DNA of 64,000 nt, taken from NCBI GenBank assembly GCA_021399435.1, contig JAJTUP010000010.1, positions 868,001 through 932,000 on the forward strand, read 5' to 3'. Numbering within the stretch: the first letter of the stretch is position 1; the number at the start of each line of letters is the position of its first letter. Both the position numbers and the translations under genes were made by a program. This document shows positions 33,813-44,900 of the stretch, in pieces. The DNA comes from Diaporthe sp. PMI_573 (taxonomy: Eukaryota; Ascomycota; Sordariomycetes; Diaporthales; Diaporthaceae). The notes beneath the pieces are model-generated. The model was not told the DNA's origin, ran no database searches, and saw only the letters and a program-made list of their open reading frames with translations.

Positions 33813-35402
33813 ATGGTTCACGTCGTCCCCGGTGTCGCGAGCAATGGCGGAACTCGTTTCCCTAAGCATTATGCTATGAGCAAGTGGAACGAAGACCATT
33901 TGCGATTCGAAGCAGATGTGTACGAGCTCGAGGTCATTGGAGAAATCCCAAGCACCATTCATGGTGCGTTCTACCGGGTCCAGCCTGACCACGCTTTCCC
34001 TCCCATTTTCGCCGAGACAGAAATTCCACTGAATGGTGACGGAAACGTGAGCTCGTTCTATATTAAAGACGGCCATGTCGACTTCAAACAACGTTATGTG
34101 CAAACCCCCAAGTTGGTTGCTGAGCGCGAGGCGAGACGCGCTGTTTTTGGTCGTTACAGGAACAAGTACACCGACGACCCGCGCGTCCAGAATGTCCTTA
34201 AAGGGACAACCGCCAACACTCATGTCGTGTTTCACGACAATAAGTTGATGGCGCTCAAAGAAGACGCACGTCCAATGGAGCTGGACCCTATCACCCTCGA
34301 GACACTTGGCTACCTCGATTATCATGGCACTCTTCGATGTCCGACTCATACAGCACATCCCAAAGCAGATTCCACCACCGGGGAGCTAGTGTCTTTCGGC
34401 TATGAGGCAGCGGGGGATGCTTCGCCGGACATCTGCTCTTTCACCGTTGATAAGAACGGCAGGCTCTCGGAGGAGGTATGGTTCAAGGCACCCTGGCCGT
34501 GCATGATCCACGACTTCTGGGCCACGGACAACTGGGTCGTGTACCCAATCAACGGTCTCAAAGCCAGCCTTGAGCAGATGCAGAAGGGCGGTGACCACTT
34601 CTACTGGGACGAGACGCTCGACCACCAGCTCCTGGGTGTCATTCCCCGGAGAGGGGCCAAGCCCGAAGACGCCAGGTGGTTCAAGACGCCCCAAGGGTGC
34701 TATTCACACACTATCAATGCATATGAGGAGGATGGAAAACTAATCCTGGATGCAAATGTCTGGACCGACGTTCAATTCCCCTTCTTCCCCAATACCAAAG
34801 GGGAACGTTTCTTCACCGACCCCAGGAAAGTCGAGGCACCCATTATCCGGTACCGGTTCGACCCCAACGGCAGCACGAACAAAATGATCCACCCGGAAGG
34901 AGTGCTCGTCGACGGCCTGAATGAGTTCGGGCGCATAGACGACCGCCTGCTCGGCAAGAAGTACTCGCGCGTGTGGATCCTCAAGGTAGATCCCACGCAC
35001 GAGATCAAGCTCAACGACCACGAGACGGCCGAGGGAAACGTCGGCTTCAACACCCTGGTCTGCTACAATTTCGACACGGGCGAGCTCCAGTCGTACCAGC
35101 ACGGCGATGACACCACCTTCCAGGAGCCAGTGTTTGTCCCGCGGCACCCGGACGCCGCCTACGAGGACGGGTACCTACTCGTCATCGCCGATCGCTACCG
35201 CGAGAACCGCAACTGCCTGCTGCTCTTCGAGGCGTCGGACATCACCCAGGGTCCGCTCGCTGAGATCAAGCTGCCATTCAAGTTGATGGATGGGCTGCAT
35301 GGTAGCTGGGTGGATGGCCAGGACGTTGACGCGGCGAGGGAGGCGAGTGTGGCAAGAAAGACGGGAGGAGTTTCAAATGGGAAGAACTTGTCTGATATGT
35401 AG
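33813..35402 (+). CDS. Carotenoid/stilbene-cleaving dioxygenase
   Basis: A 529-aa intronless member of the carotenoid cleavage oxygenase family, which use Fe(II) and O2 to split a carbon-carbon double bond. The four iron-binding histidines are all in place: His182 (THTAHPK), His233 (MIHDFW), His299 (CYSHTINAY) and His496 (DGLHGSW). Their spacing agrees with fungal resveratrol/lignostilbene-cleaving enzymes such as CAO-1. Other family blocks are PLNGDGNVSSFYIKDG, KGTTANTHVVFHDNKLMALKE and DQHLL-like NHQ patterns. ATG 33813 is preferred to the open upstream extension, which has no ATG. It is expected to be cytosolic. Cleavage of lignin-derived stilbenes or plant phytoalexins fits the other wall-degrading genes, but carotenoid substrates are not excluded. 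It is the only intact gene within a decayed island. Confidence 0.9.
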   Translation: MVHVVPGVASNGGTRFPKHYAMSKWNEDHLRFEADVYELEVIGEIPSTIHGAFYRVQPDHAFPPIFAETEIPLNGDGNVSSFYIKDGHVDFKQRYVQTPKLVAEREARRAVFGRYRNKYTDDPRVQNVLKGTTANTHVVFHDNKLMALKEDARPMELDPITLETLGYLDYHGTLRCPTHTAHPKADSTTGELVSFGYEAAGDASPDICSFTVDKNGRLSEEVWFKAPWPCMIHDFWATDNWVVYPINGLKASLEQMQKGGDHFYWDETLDHQLLGVIPRRGAKPEDARWFKTPQGCYSHTINAYEEDGKLILDANVWTDVQFPFFPNTKGERFFTDPRKVEAPIIRYRFDPNGSTNKMIHPEGVLVDGLNEFGRIDDRLLGKKYSRVWILKVDPTHEIKLNDHETAEGNVGFNTLVCYNFDTGELQSYQHGDDTTFQEPVFVPRHPDAAYEDGYLLVIADRYRENRNCLLLFEASDITQGPLAEIKLPFKLMDGLHGSWVDGQDVDAAREASVARKTGGVSNGKNLSDM

Positions 35403-35798
35403 TTCGCGGGTTTCTGGTACGAACTTCCAAATTTCTGAGCTGTCTTTATGCTGGCCTGTAAGCTGTGTTCCGCCCGGGATGACAACATTTTGTTTCGCAT
35501 ATGTATCTGAAGTATGCAAAGTCGTGATAGTTTTTGAATTTCACAACTCGATTACGAAGTCATATACGTTGTTAAGTTCGTGCGAGGAGTCTTGTCGAAG
35601 GAACATCAGCTCAAATAAGCCAATCATTCACCCAGCACCATTTTGGCGCTTATGTCTGTAGAGCAATAGAACTCCACTCTTTGCCGCTGTACAACAAGGG
35701 TGCTGAATTAGTAGAGCCACCTGAGCGGACACTTCGATATCATTTTTACCACATTAGTATTCCTCAAGTTTCAAAATCATGGGGCCAGGCTCTAAACT
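35403..35798. other. Gene-free interval
   Basis: 3' flank of the dioxygenase up to the right LTR-like repeat. No gene seen. Confidence 0.45.
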
Positions 35799-35901
35799 TG
35801 AACATACTTAAGTAGTTTCGTTTTTAATCCGTATATATATGCTTCTTAAGCAGTATATAGGCGGTCCCTTCATATAGTAGTAAACGCTTAAACACCCAGC
35901 G

Positions 35902-35941
<40 letters not shown>

Positions 35942-36040
35942 AATGCCGATAACAGTAGGTTTAGAATATAATTATGGCACGTGGCCCAGAAAACATTGAC
36001 AGCCTTGTAACAGCCGTATAGACGAGGCTAGCGAAAACCA
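35799..36040 (+). repeat. LTR-like dispersed repeat, right copy
   Basis: About 242 bp, starting TG and ending CA, inverted relative to 29783-30002. It contains a long T14-A27-type homopolymer junction at 35904-35940 that is shorter in the left copy. No clear target duplication. Confidence 0.6.
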
Positions 36041-36115
36041 CTTCTGGCGGCGCCATAGACTCAACACACTAATATTCAGTCATTGGCCGACGCTTTATCT
36101 CAACAGACAGAACCA

Positions 36116-36653
36116 TCAAGGGGTGCTGCATTGGCGAAGGGGGCTCCATACATGGTCGATCCAAGGGTTGCAAAAGACAGCTGTCCAGCTCATAACATCC
36201 TGTGCCTTTTCCAAGTATTTCAGATGGGACCACATCGTCTTTGATAAGACTTTATTTTCGTAAAACACGGGATGGTTCGTCCCTACGCCGAACTCAGAAG
36301 GGGAAAAGCGCTTCACGCCCGCTCTCCTGGCCGCATCGATGACAGTCTCGTGCCGCAGACAAGATTCCGGAGGTAGCAGCATTTTGGCCGCATCCTGCCC
36401 CTTGAAGCTCTTCTCTAGGGGCTCAGGGCTGCAGTCCGTACGGATGGCATTGAAGGCCGCAGGGAAATCGGCGCTTGAGTCCTTCCGTATCAACACTGAC
36501 AGCTTCAAGGGCAGGTTCGGCCGAGCTGCGAAGTGGTCCTAGATAGAAACTCCAAGATTTATACTTGCCTGGACATGGTTCAATTCACAGTCCAGGAGAA
36601 TGGAGGAGGTAGCCTACACCGACAAAGACGACATTTTTGACCTCGAAAGCCAT
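36116..36653 (-). pseudogene. Truncated NmrA-like / isoflavone-reductase-like gene
   Basis: Starts MAFEVKNVVFVGVG, the first strand of an NAD(P)-binding Rossmann fold. It then loses the rest of the glycine motif through an in-frame stop or a missing segment. It resumes (after a TATCTAG junction) with DHFAARPNLPLKLSVLIRKDSSADFP, RRAGVKRFSPSEFGVGTNHP and AVFCNPWIDHV, all typical of NmrA-like reductases. It stops after ~130 residues of that exon, where a full protein needs ~300. The 3' truncation point lies ~75 bp from the right LTR-like repeat, so insertion or rearrangement there probably removed the C-terminal half. Confidence 0.7.
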
Positions 36654-37437
36654 ATGTAAATCTCCGGAGTTGAAGAAGAAATCAAATTAGTCTAGGAAGA
36701 ATCGAAGACGCAATTATAATATGTGGTTCGTGCTTTGAGAACCACGTCTTCAGATGTGAAGCTCTTCTCCTGTCGAGTTACTTGATATTGACTTTTGAAA
36801 GCTGAAGAACTTGCTCTACTTCTTACTTCTGCGAGCAAGGCAAAGCTCGAAATGTGCTACATGTAGGGATCAAGGTGTAGTGGCCGGATATGCTGAAGCT
36901 TATAATTTTTAGCTTGTAATGCGGCACCCGGATATTCTCGGATTTCCCCGGATTTCCCAAGAATTACCGACCTAAGTCTAACTTTAAAAAAACGGTGAGT
37001 CCTGGCCCACTTCCCTCTCTTAGGGCAAAATACTACATGTCGAATGTTGGTACGTTCGGATTTAGTCCACCTACTTTCCGTGGAATCTGGGTGTCCCGGG
37101 AATCTCGGCCGGTTGAGGAATGGACACAAAAGACTGACTGCCTTGGGCGGGACGAGCTTCTTCGTGGCTGTAGACGATGAGACCCTCCCTCGCTCTGTTT
37201 CGCGTCCCGTAACCCCGTCTGCCTGCAGATCTGTGGGTAATTTATGTCATTTTATGACCGGACTAAGAGTGCATATGGTAGCCCGTATTGCTCGGATAGA
37301 TCCAGTTAACCGAGTCCCCGAGCATTCTTTTCTACAGCCCAAGGCCTCCTTAAGGTTAAAGTCAATCGTCTTCAAGCTTGGCATCTACCGAAACGGTGCT
37401 GTCATCACCTTCTAATTCTAAGCACGTCAGGAGAACC
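36654..37437. other. Gene-free interval
   Basis: Upstream flank of the second P450. No supported feature. Confidence 0.4.
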
Positions 37438-39267
37438 ATGGCAGAATTTGTGAACACTGGCCCTCATTCTTCCGACGCCTTCTGGCAGCTGATGAAGTTG
37501 CCTAGACAGCACGACGATGGCGTCATTCAAGTCACTAGCAAGACACTTTTGACCGTTGCATGCTTGGTTGTCTCTTATTACACCTTCAGCGCCATCCACA
37601 GTCTGTTGTTCTCGCCTCTGAAAAATGTCCCTGGTCCATTTCTGGCGCGGATAACCCACTGGTTCGAATACTTCATGGTGCAGAGGGGGGACTCAAATCT
37701 TGAATATGTTCGCCTGCATAAGAAATATGGTATCTACTATCCTATTCTCACCACTGCACACAATTGGCTGACGACAGGCAAAACCCTTTATTCCAGGCCC
37801 GGTCGTGCGAGTAGGACCCAACCGCTACAGCATAAGCCTCCCGAGCGGAGTCAAGACCCTCTACGAGCTCGGAGGAAAGTATTCCAAGAGCGACTACTAC
37901 AAACCTGTGCAGCTTCGCGAACCGGATCGGCAAAATATCTTCGCCATACAGGACAATGACCTACACAAAGATAGACGGAGAAAGATCTCGTCTCTGTACA
38001 CTATGTCGTCAATGGTTTCTTATGAGAAGGCCGTCGACGAGATGACCCGCCTTTGCATACGAAAGATGCACCAATATGCGGAGCAAGGACGTCTGATCAA
38101 TATTCCTCAGTGGATGCAGTACTATGCTTTCGATGTGATTGGCGAGATCACTGTACGTTGCACATATTCCGCATGGCTCCCTTTGAATCTGCGGTGACTG
38201 AAGACAATCCAGTTCAACAAAAGCTTCGGCATGATGGAGAACGAGCGCGACGTGACTGGCATGATCCCTGGAATACATTCAGTCAACGATTCCCTGGGAT
38301 ATTTTGGCGTCATTCCCAGCCTCGTTCCGTGGGTGATCGATCTACCTGCCGCGCTCGGTCGACTGCCGGGTGTTGTGGTTCTGGGAAAATACACCATTGA
38401 CACAATAACCGCGAGCCGTGAATCAAACGCGGAGGTAACAAAGAAAGGCGATGCTGTGTACCAGACATTCCTGAAAAAGGTGTTGGACATGGAAGCCCAA
38501 GGGCGTCTGAAAATGCCTAACATCATCGATGCTTGCGGCAGCAACATTGTAGCCGGATCCGATACCACAGGCGTCACGTTGAGTGCAGCTTTATACTACC
38601 TGTACACTAATCGCGACACGCTACAGAGACTAAGGAAGGAGATAGACACGCAAGCCGCGGCGGGTCACGTCTCTGATCCGGTTACATTCCAGGAAGCACA
38701 AGCCTTGCCTTATCTTCAAGCTGTCATCAAGGAAGTATTACGGCTTCACCCGGCGGTAGGAACCATACTACCCCGTTTCGTCCCCAAGGGGGGCTTGGAG
38801 TTGTCCGGTTACTATTTCCCTCCCGGGGTATGTCAATGCCGTCTTGTCTTTGTGGTCGAAGCAGCTAACTAAGACTCAAAAGACTGAGATCGGCGTCAAC
38901 GCCTGGGTCTTGCACCAGAATAAGGACGTCTACGGTCCTGATCCAGAGACCTTCAGGCCCGAACGCTGGATTGGTGAAGAAAAGACCAGCCTGATGGAAT
39001 CAATGATGTTCGCGGTAAGGCAACAATCTCGACGCAATTATGTCACAGGCATATAAGCTAACAGGGCTTCTCACAAAGTTTGGGGGTGGGTCTCGAACCT
39101 GCATCGGTAGGAATATTAGCCTACTTGAGATCACGAAGGTGGTGCCGCAGATTGTCCGCAATTTCGACGTTGAATTCGAGCACCCGGGAAAGCCAATGGA
39201 AACCCGGTGTGCGTGGTTTGTATACCCCAAGTACAACGGATTCTTTAAAGTACGAGCCTCGGAATAA
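37438..39267 (+). CDS. Cytochrome P450 monooxygenase (second copy)
   Basis: Five exons (37438-37729, 37797-38152, 38213-38827, 38883-39014, 39079-39267) give 527 aa. It has an N-terminal anchor (KTLLTVACLVVSYYTFSAI), hinge NVPGPF, GPVVRVGPNRYSIS after the first splice, I-helix IVAGSDTTGVT, K-helix ExxR within IKEVLRLHPAVG, FRPERW, and the haem loop FGGGSRTCIGRNIS with the Cys ligand. Introns are 67, 60, 55 and 64 nt. The sequence is that of fungal pisatin-demethylase-like P450s (short loop before the haem Cys and MMFAFGGGSRTC). Such enzymes detoxify plant defence compounds or take part in metabolite synthesis; the substrate cannot be read from sequence. It is not closely similar to the P450 at 22.7-24.6 kb. 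Confidence 0.93.
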
Positions 39268-40014
39268 ACACCACTCGAGGTGTCTGATCTGGAAGTTGTC
39301 GTGTTTGCCTGGATGCCCAGGTGATCAGTGAAGTCGCACGGCACGTCCTTGTGCCAATGGCTACTGTCATTAGCTTGATTCTGTATACCGGAATAAAGAT
39401 ATTGTTTAACGTATCCCTACTTCTATTACTGCTGTCCGTCGACATTGGTCCACTGAATTCGTTCTGAAGTTGATCAGTGCGCCCAGTACGCCGAAAAGAA
39501 AACGAGGACAGAAAAGAAGAGTGAACATATAAGAATACTATTCCGAGCGTCCGTGAATACGACAGCCTCATTTTCACAATCGTGGACGATCACGACAGCA
39601 TGATGGATGCCAAGTGCCCCGGACCAGAGACTGGTCCGACGTCATTGGCATCCATTGCGCAAACCACAATTTCTTCCAGCACTGACATCTCGCGAACGTG
39701 GAATTTCTAGCCGCATTCTGTAGGCCAAGCGTTTTGCTGCATCAAGCCTCGTATTGAAATACGGTCTCGGCTCAATTATCACCGGCATGCGAAAAGCAAG
39801 CCCCCGCAATCCCCTCACGCAGCACGCGAGCAATTATGTGGAGTGTGGTACTCGACATTTACCCGGAATTCCATGAGGTTCATGGATGCGGGGAACGACG
39901 ATCGATGGGACAGATGCAAGGAAAAGGTTCTGGATAAATGGACACTATAAAGCATCGATAGTAAATGAGTACTCCGCCTCAGTTCAGTCCAGTAATTGAC
40001 CACGGCCAGTGAAA
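39268..40014. other. Gene-free interval
   Basis: Promoter region of the GH43 gene and 3' flank of the P450; nothing else recognised. Confidence 0.45.
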
Positions 40015-42026
40015 ATGCCTCGATTCGCGAAGAGTCTGTGCTACCTTTTGGTGGCGTCCCTGTCAGGCCTGGCAGAGGCTGAAAATTCCACCTTCAACAA
40101 TCCAATCCTACCCGGGTTTCACCCTGATCCTAGTTGCATATTTGTGGCTGAGTGGGACGACACATTTTTCTGTGCCTCATCTAGCTTCAATGCTTTCCCA
40201 GGAATTCCAATACACGCGAGCAAAGACCTCCAGAACTGGAAATTGATAGGTAAGCCGGGGGCCCTACTGGTGCCTCTCCGGTTCGATCGACGAGAGCACA
40301 GCTGACTCTCATAGCGCATGTTCTCAATAGGGAGGAACAGCTCCCAGAGCTTGCTTACACCAATAGGTCTACGGCGTATGTAAATTAACAGTCCCTCACT
40401 TTGTAACCCAGTGATACTAAATTCAAGCTCAGCGGGATTTGGGCGCCAACCCTCAGATACCACGATGACACCTTCTGGCTCGTGACGACGCTTGTGGAAG
40501 ATGACCGTCTCGCAGATGATCCTACTCGATGGGACAATGTGGGTCCACGTGAAAGCCTCACCGAATTATGACCTGTCTACTAATTCACTGCCCCGCAGAT
40601 CATCTTCAAGTCAAATGATATATACGAGCCCTCATCGTGGACCAACGCAGTCCACTTCAAGTTCGAGGGCTACGACACGGAGCCATTCTGGGACGACGAC
40701 GGCAAGACCTACATCGTCGGCTCGCACGCCTTCAAGGTGTATCCCGCGCTCGAGATCGCGGAGGCGGACCTCGAGACGGGCGAGGTCGGCGAGTGGCACA
40801 ACCTATGGAACGGCACCGGAGGCAATGCGCCAGAGGGCCCGCATCTCTATCGCAAGGATGGGTGGTACTACCTGCTCGTCGCGGAAGGGGGCACGGGGAT
40901 GAAACACATGGTGACCATGGCGCGGTCGAAGAATATCCTCGGGCCGTACGAGTCGGATCCTGCTAACCCCGAGTTGACCAATGCCAATACCACCAGCTAC
41001 TTCCAGACTGTGGGCCACGCCGACTTGTTCCAGGATCAGGTGGGGAACTGGTGGGGCGTCGCATTGTCGACGCGGTCCGGCCCAGGTGATAGGTACTACC
41101 CCATGGGGCGCGAGACGGTGATGACGGCGGTGACGTGGGAGGAGGGCAAGTTCCCGGTCTGGACAAACATCAGCGGGCAAGTGAACGGATGGGCCCTACC
41201 GCCGGAGAACAAGGAGATCAGCGGGCCGGGGCCCTTCATCGACGAGGGAGACGACATCGACTTCGAACCTGGGTCGGAGCTGCCCGCCCACTTCACCTAC
41301 TGGAGATATCCCAACCCAGACTCGTTCGCCGTGTCCCCAGAAGGCCACCCAAACACCCTGCGCCTAAGCCCGTCCAAGCTCAACCTGACGGCGCTGAACG
41401 GGAATTATGCCGGGCCTGACCTCGGCGGCCAGACGTTCGTCGGCCGAAGGCAGCAGGACACGCTGTTCACCTACCGCGTCGATCTCGACTACTCACCAGC
41501 TGGGGCTGAAGAAGAAGCAGGCGTGTCGGTGTTCCTGACGCAGAACCACCACCTCGACATTGGAGTGGTGTTACTCCCTGCGAGCGAGAGCACGACTACT
41601 TTCCCGGGGACGTCCGAACCGGAGCCGGGTGACGACGCCACGGAGCTCATACCCCAGATCCGATTCAGGGGCATCTCGTCCGTTACGGTCCCCGAGACGG
41701 TAGTTGCTCCGGTCCCCAGTGCGTGGCGTGGCAACCCACTCAGCCTGGAGATCAAGGCTGTCAATATGACGCACTACTCATTCTCTGTTGGGCCCGCGGA
41801 TGCACAGTCCCTGACACAGACTCTGGTGACTTCGTCTAGTGATGCTGTGAGCTGGGGCTTCACAGGTAAGCGCCATTTGTACTTGTGCACATGAGAAGGG
41901 AAGCTGATACTACACTCACAAGGCGTTATTCTCGGGATTTACGCGACGACCAATGGTGGTGAAGGCAGCACACCAGCTTACTTCTCCAAGTGGCAATACA
42001 TTCCACAGGGGCAGTACAGAGACTAA
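40015..42026 (+). CDS. Secreted GH43 glycoside hydrolase (beta-xylosidase/arabinofuranosidase type)
   Basis: Five exons (40015-40249, 40315-40375, 40433-40538, 40599-41865, 41923-42026) give 590 aa. After a signal peptide (SLCYLLVASLSGLAEA) comes the five-bladed propeller of GH43: NNPILPGFHPDPS (Asp38, general base), IGxVLNR-type segment, GIWAPTLRYH, YDTEPFWDDDGKTYIVGSH (pKa-modulating Asp) and GNAPEGPHLYRKDGWYYLL (Glu, general acid). From ~residue 340 is the C-terminal beta-sandwich common to the xylosidase branch. Several NxS/T sites fit secretion. Introns are 65, 57, 60 and 57 nt. It should trim xylan or arabinoxylan side groups outside the cell, alongside cip1. Confidence 0.92.
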
Positions 42027-42724
42027 TGCAGCATGTGCTCAACACATGAGACTTTACGTTCTAGTGAAGTTTCGATCAGAGCTCGTAGATAATACAAATA
42101 TTCAGGCGGGTCTAGCTGTCCCAGTTGATCGAGTGTCTCATCGGCGGTGCATGGTTTGATGATGACCAGTGTACATTCCTCGAAAAGACTTTGGGTTAGC
42201 ACATAGTGCAAATGTACACTTGTCTATTTTCGAGCATTTCAATGAACAAGACATGGACCAAGATGGATTTCAACAGAGCTTGGCCCCCTGTGAGTGCCAC
42301 AGCAACAGTGGCCTGTATTTTGCAGTTATAAGTCTCAGGATGGTGGCAAGCCGTAAAACTTATGTTAACAAATAGGGCCACAAATATTGTCGCAGTACGT
42401 ACTACGACTGCGAAATATTTCGTCACCGCCCAGATGCAACCAACAATGGCCGAGCTCCCCGTCTTGTACAATCCGGCCTTTTCAGACCTAAATGTCCAAA
42501 GGGGCCAGTTTGGACAGCAGGAATGAGACTAGAATCCCAGCTAGGATAAGGACGAGGGGACATAAGCCCTCGGGGCTGTGCTTAGCATAAGGTATAAATT
42601 ATATAGAATTATAACAGGTAAGTAGACCCCACGATATCATGTTTAACCCAGCCCGACTTCCAATCGCATCAAGCAGCTCTCTCAGCGTTTGAACGTCCCA
42701 TAGAAAACCCCAGCCACAATCCGC
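42027..42724. other. Gene-free interval
   Basis: Convergent 3' flanks of the GH43 gene and the DOPA-dioxygenase-like gene; no supported feature. Confidence 0.45.
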
Positions 42725-43438
42725 TTACGCACTACCCTCCGCGCCCTTCTTCTCCCTCTCCTCAATCTCCCTCTGCCTCCACGCATAAAACATGCTCAGG
42801 TCCAGCGGTACCTTGTCACCGAGCCACGTCGCCCTCTGCGTGTGGTTGCGCAGCTCGTTCTCGGACTCGAGCCCCTCCTCGGCCGTGTTCGGGTGCACCA
42901 GCGCCGACAGCGGGCCCCGCCAGATGACGAGCCAGGGGATGAAGGCGCCGAACTGCGCGGGCGTGAAGAGGTTCACCTCGAACATGGCGTAGGGGTGGGG
43001 GCCGACTGGTTTCTCCCAGAAGCGGTAGATGCGGAGCTCGGGAACTGTGGGGATTGTTGTTAGTATTTTGTGTGTTTCTGATTGTTGTAAGAATCAATAG
43101 ACGATGGGACTCGGGGAACATACACTCCCTCCTGATCCTGTCGTATAGCTGGCGGGCGTACTCTAGCTGTGACTGCATGTAGTAAACGTGGATGTCACTA
43201 TGCAATCGCCAAGTCAGTCTGTGGGGTCGATCAATCTTGTAATCCTCTGAGAAACTTACAATCCGCCCCTCCTCCCCTTATCCAATGGATCAACAAAGGT
43301 CTCATACGCCTTGCTGAGGACTCCGGTCTGGGGGTTCTTCAGGCTCTTGCCGTCCTCGGATGTCTCTTCCGACAGCGGGGGCTCGTTCTCATAGCCCGCG
43401 AGAGGCGACGGGTACGTGAAAGCGAATTGGTCTGTCAT
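42725..43438 (-). CDS. DOPA 4,5-dioxygenase-like protein
   Basis: Three exons (43438-43260, 43197-43124, 43044-42725) give 190 aa. It matches the DOPA-dioxygenase family (PF08883 type), named for extradiol ring cleavage of DOPA in mushroom pigment formation. Conserved blocks: FDIHVYYMQSQLEYARQLYDRI (first metal-site His), PVGPHPYAMFEVNLFTPAQFGAFIPWL, and SALVHPNTAEEGLESENELRNHTQRATWLG (two more His). The splice 43198-43259 makes the FDIHVYY motif, which supports the model. In most ascomycetes these proteins are of unproven function, so the exact reaction is an inference from the family. Start ATG 43438 is the only one near the first exon. Confidence 0.88.
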
Positions 43439-44900
43439 TGTAGCAAATGCAAACTCAAAATTTGTGTTGTGTTCGGAAGCGTAACCTTTTCAAGCGAAAC
43501 TTTAAATGCTGCGGCAGTTTTGTACCCAAACTTGACGTATGCAACGAGATAGATGCCTTCGATTTTATTGTGTCGTTAACCTCGCTCAACCGTAATTGCC
43601 CCACACCACGGGCGACTGACCAATGTCGAGAGCCAGGCCCGAGATTTTGTCAGCACGCTATTTCGCATTTCAGAGGATTAATAAGCGCATTTCGAAATGC
43701 TTTGAAACTGCACTTGCTGCATGAGTCGTAACCTCAAACTTAACAGTGAGCCTTTGTAACAGGTATTACTGAAGCCCGTGGGAAATTTCAAGCAATATTA
43801 GACAACCAGGACTGGATCTCAGCTCTGTGTCATCGCTAATGCCTGACTAACTCCCGGGGCTCAATCTATTGCCCAGGGACTTCATATTCTGCTAGGTATG
43901 CACATCTAGTCGACCAGGTACAATTACGACGGGAATATAGGAAACCTTGCTAATCAGCCGTTGAACATCGCGAATTCAACTCCGTCTGTGCCATGCAAAA
44001 ATGTGTAATTGAATTGACAGATGCTTATTACTGAACAGAGCTATATCATCATTAAATATGCTACAAGCTGACCTATGCTCTCACAATATAAGTTGACACG
44101 AAGAGCAGGGGAATCGTCACCAGACCATGTTAACCCAAATTCTGAGAAGACTCCCGGCTCGCGCGGCTGCAAGTCACAGCACTCACCGGCGTGCAAGCCA
44201 TTTGAAAGGCGTCGGTTGCCAATTTCAAAGTAATGGAATTTCGTCGAGCGTTACTGTGGTTGGTTATTCAAACTGGCGGCATAAGAAACAACTCGATAAA
44301 ATTCTCCATGGGATATCCACTCGGCTTATCGGTTGATCGCTTACTCGAAAGCCGGCGGCCGGATGAAGGGAACAGGCGCTGTGTGCTGCAGAACAAACTT
44401 TCCCAACTTCACCAATAGCAGCGGCAGATTTCTCGCTGAAAGCTTTTCTAGATACGTATTTTATATATACATTTAGATATGGACTTCACCAGAAGCAAGT
44501 ATTCAAATGATAGCGGTGCGTGACGCCTGAGTCCTATCTAAGCTACATTTGAGTACCAATACTCGGGCAAAGTTCAGGAGACACAAGGTTGCGGTTCGTC
44601 TGACCTGCAGGTTGCCATATATACTCCGGCCGCTCAGACCGCAGCGTCTCATGTCTGCATGCGAGCCTGACCCACAGTATGTAGCATGACTATTCGGGTC
44701 AAATTTTCAAGTCACACCAGTCGGTCGGTAACAACATCCCCGTGGGTGTTTTTTCCCCAGTGTTGTAGTCAACCATCTACTACCGTCAAAGCCAGACCAG
44801 CTGCATCTGCCGCGTAGATCACCCAATCTCTACAGGAATAAAAACTACTGTGTAGCACAGTCTTTCATAAATACCCACTTTTTTCACTACGACGGCAGCA
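43439..44900. other. Gene-free, A/T-rich interval
   Basis: No convincing gene. A short plus-strand frame at 44127-44336 begins like a mitochondrial presequence (MLTQILRRLPARAAASH) but ends without any domain. I treat it as chance or a remnant. Confidence 0.4.

Noticed and set aside
44127..44336. Short protein with a mitochondrial-presequence-like start
   Set aside because: After ~25 residues nothing domain-like follows, and no intron continues it.
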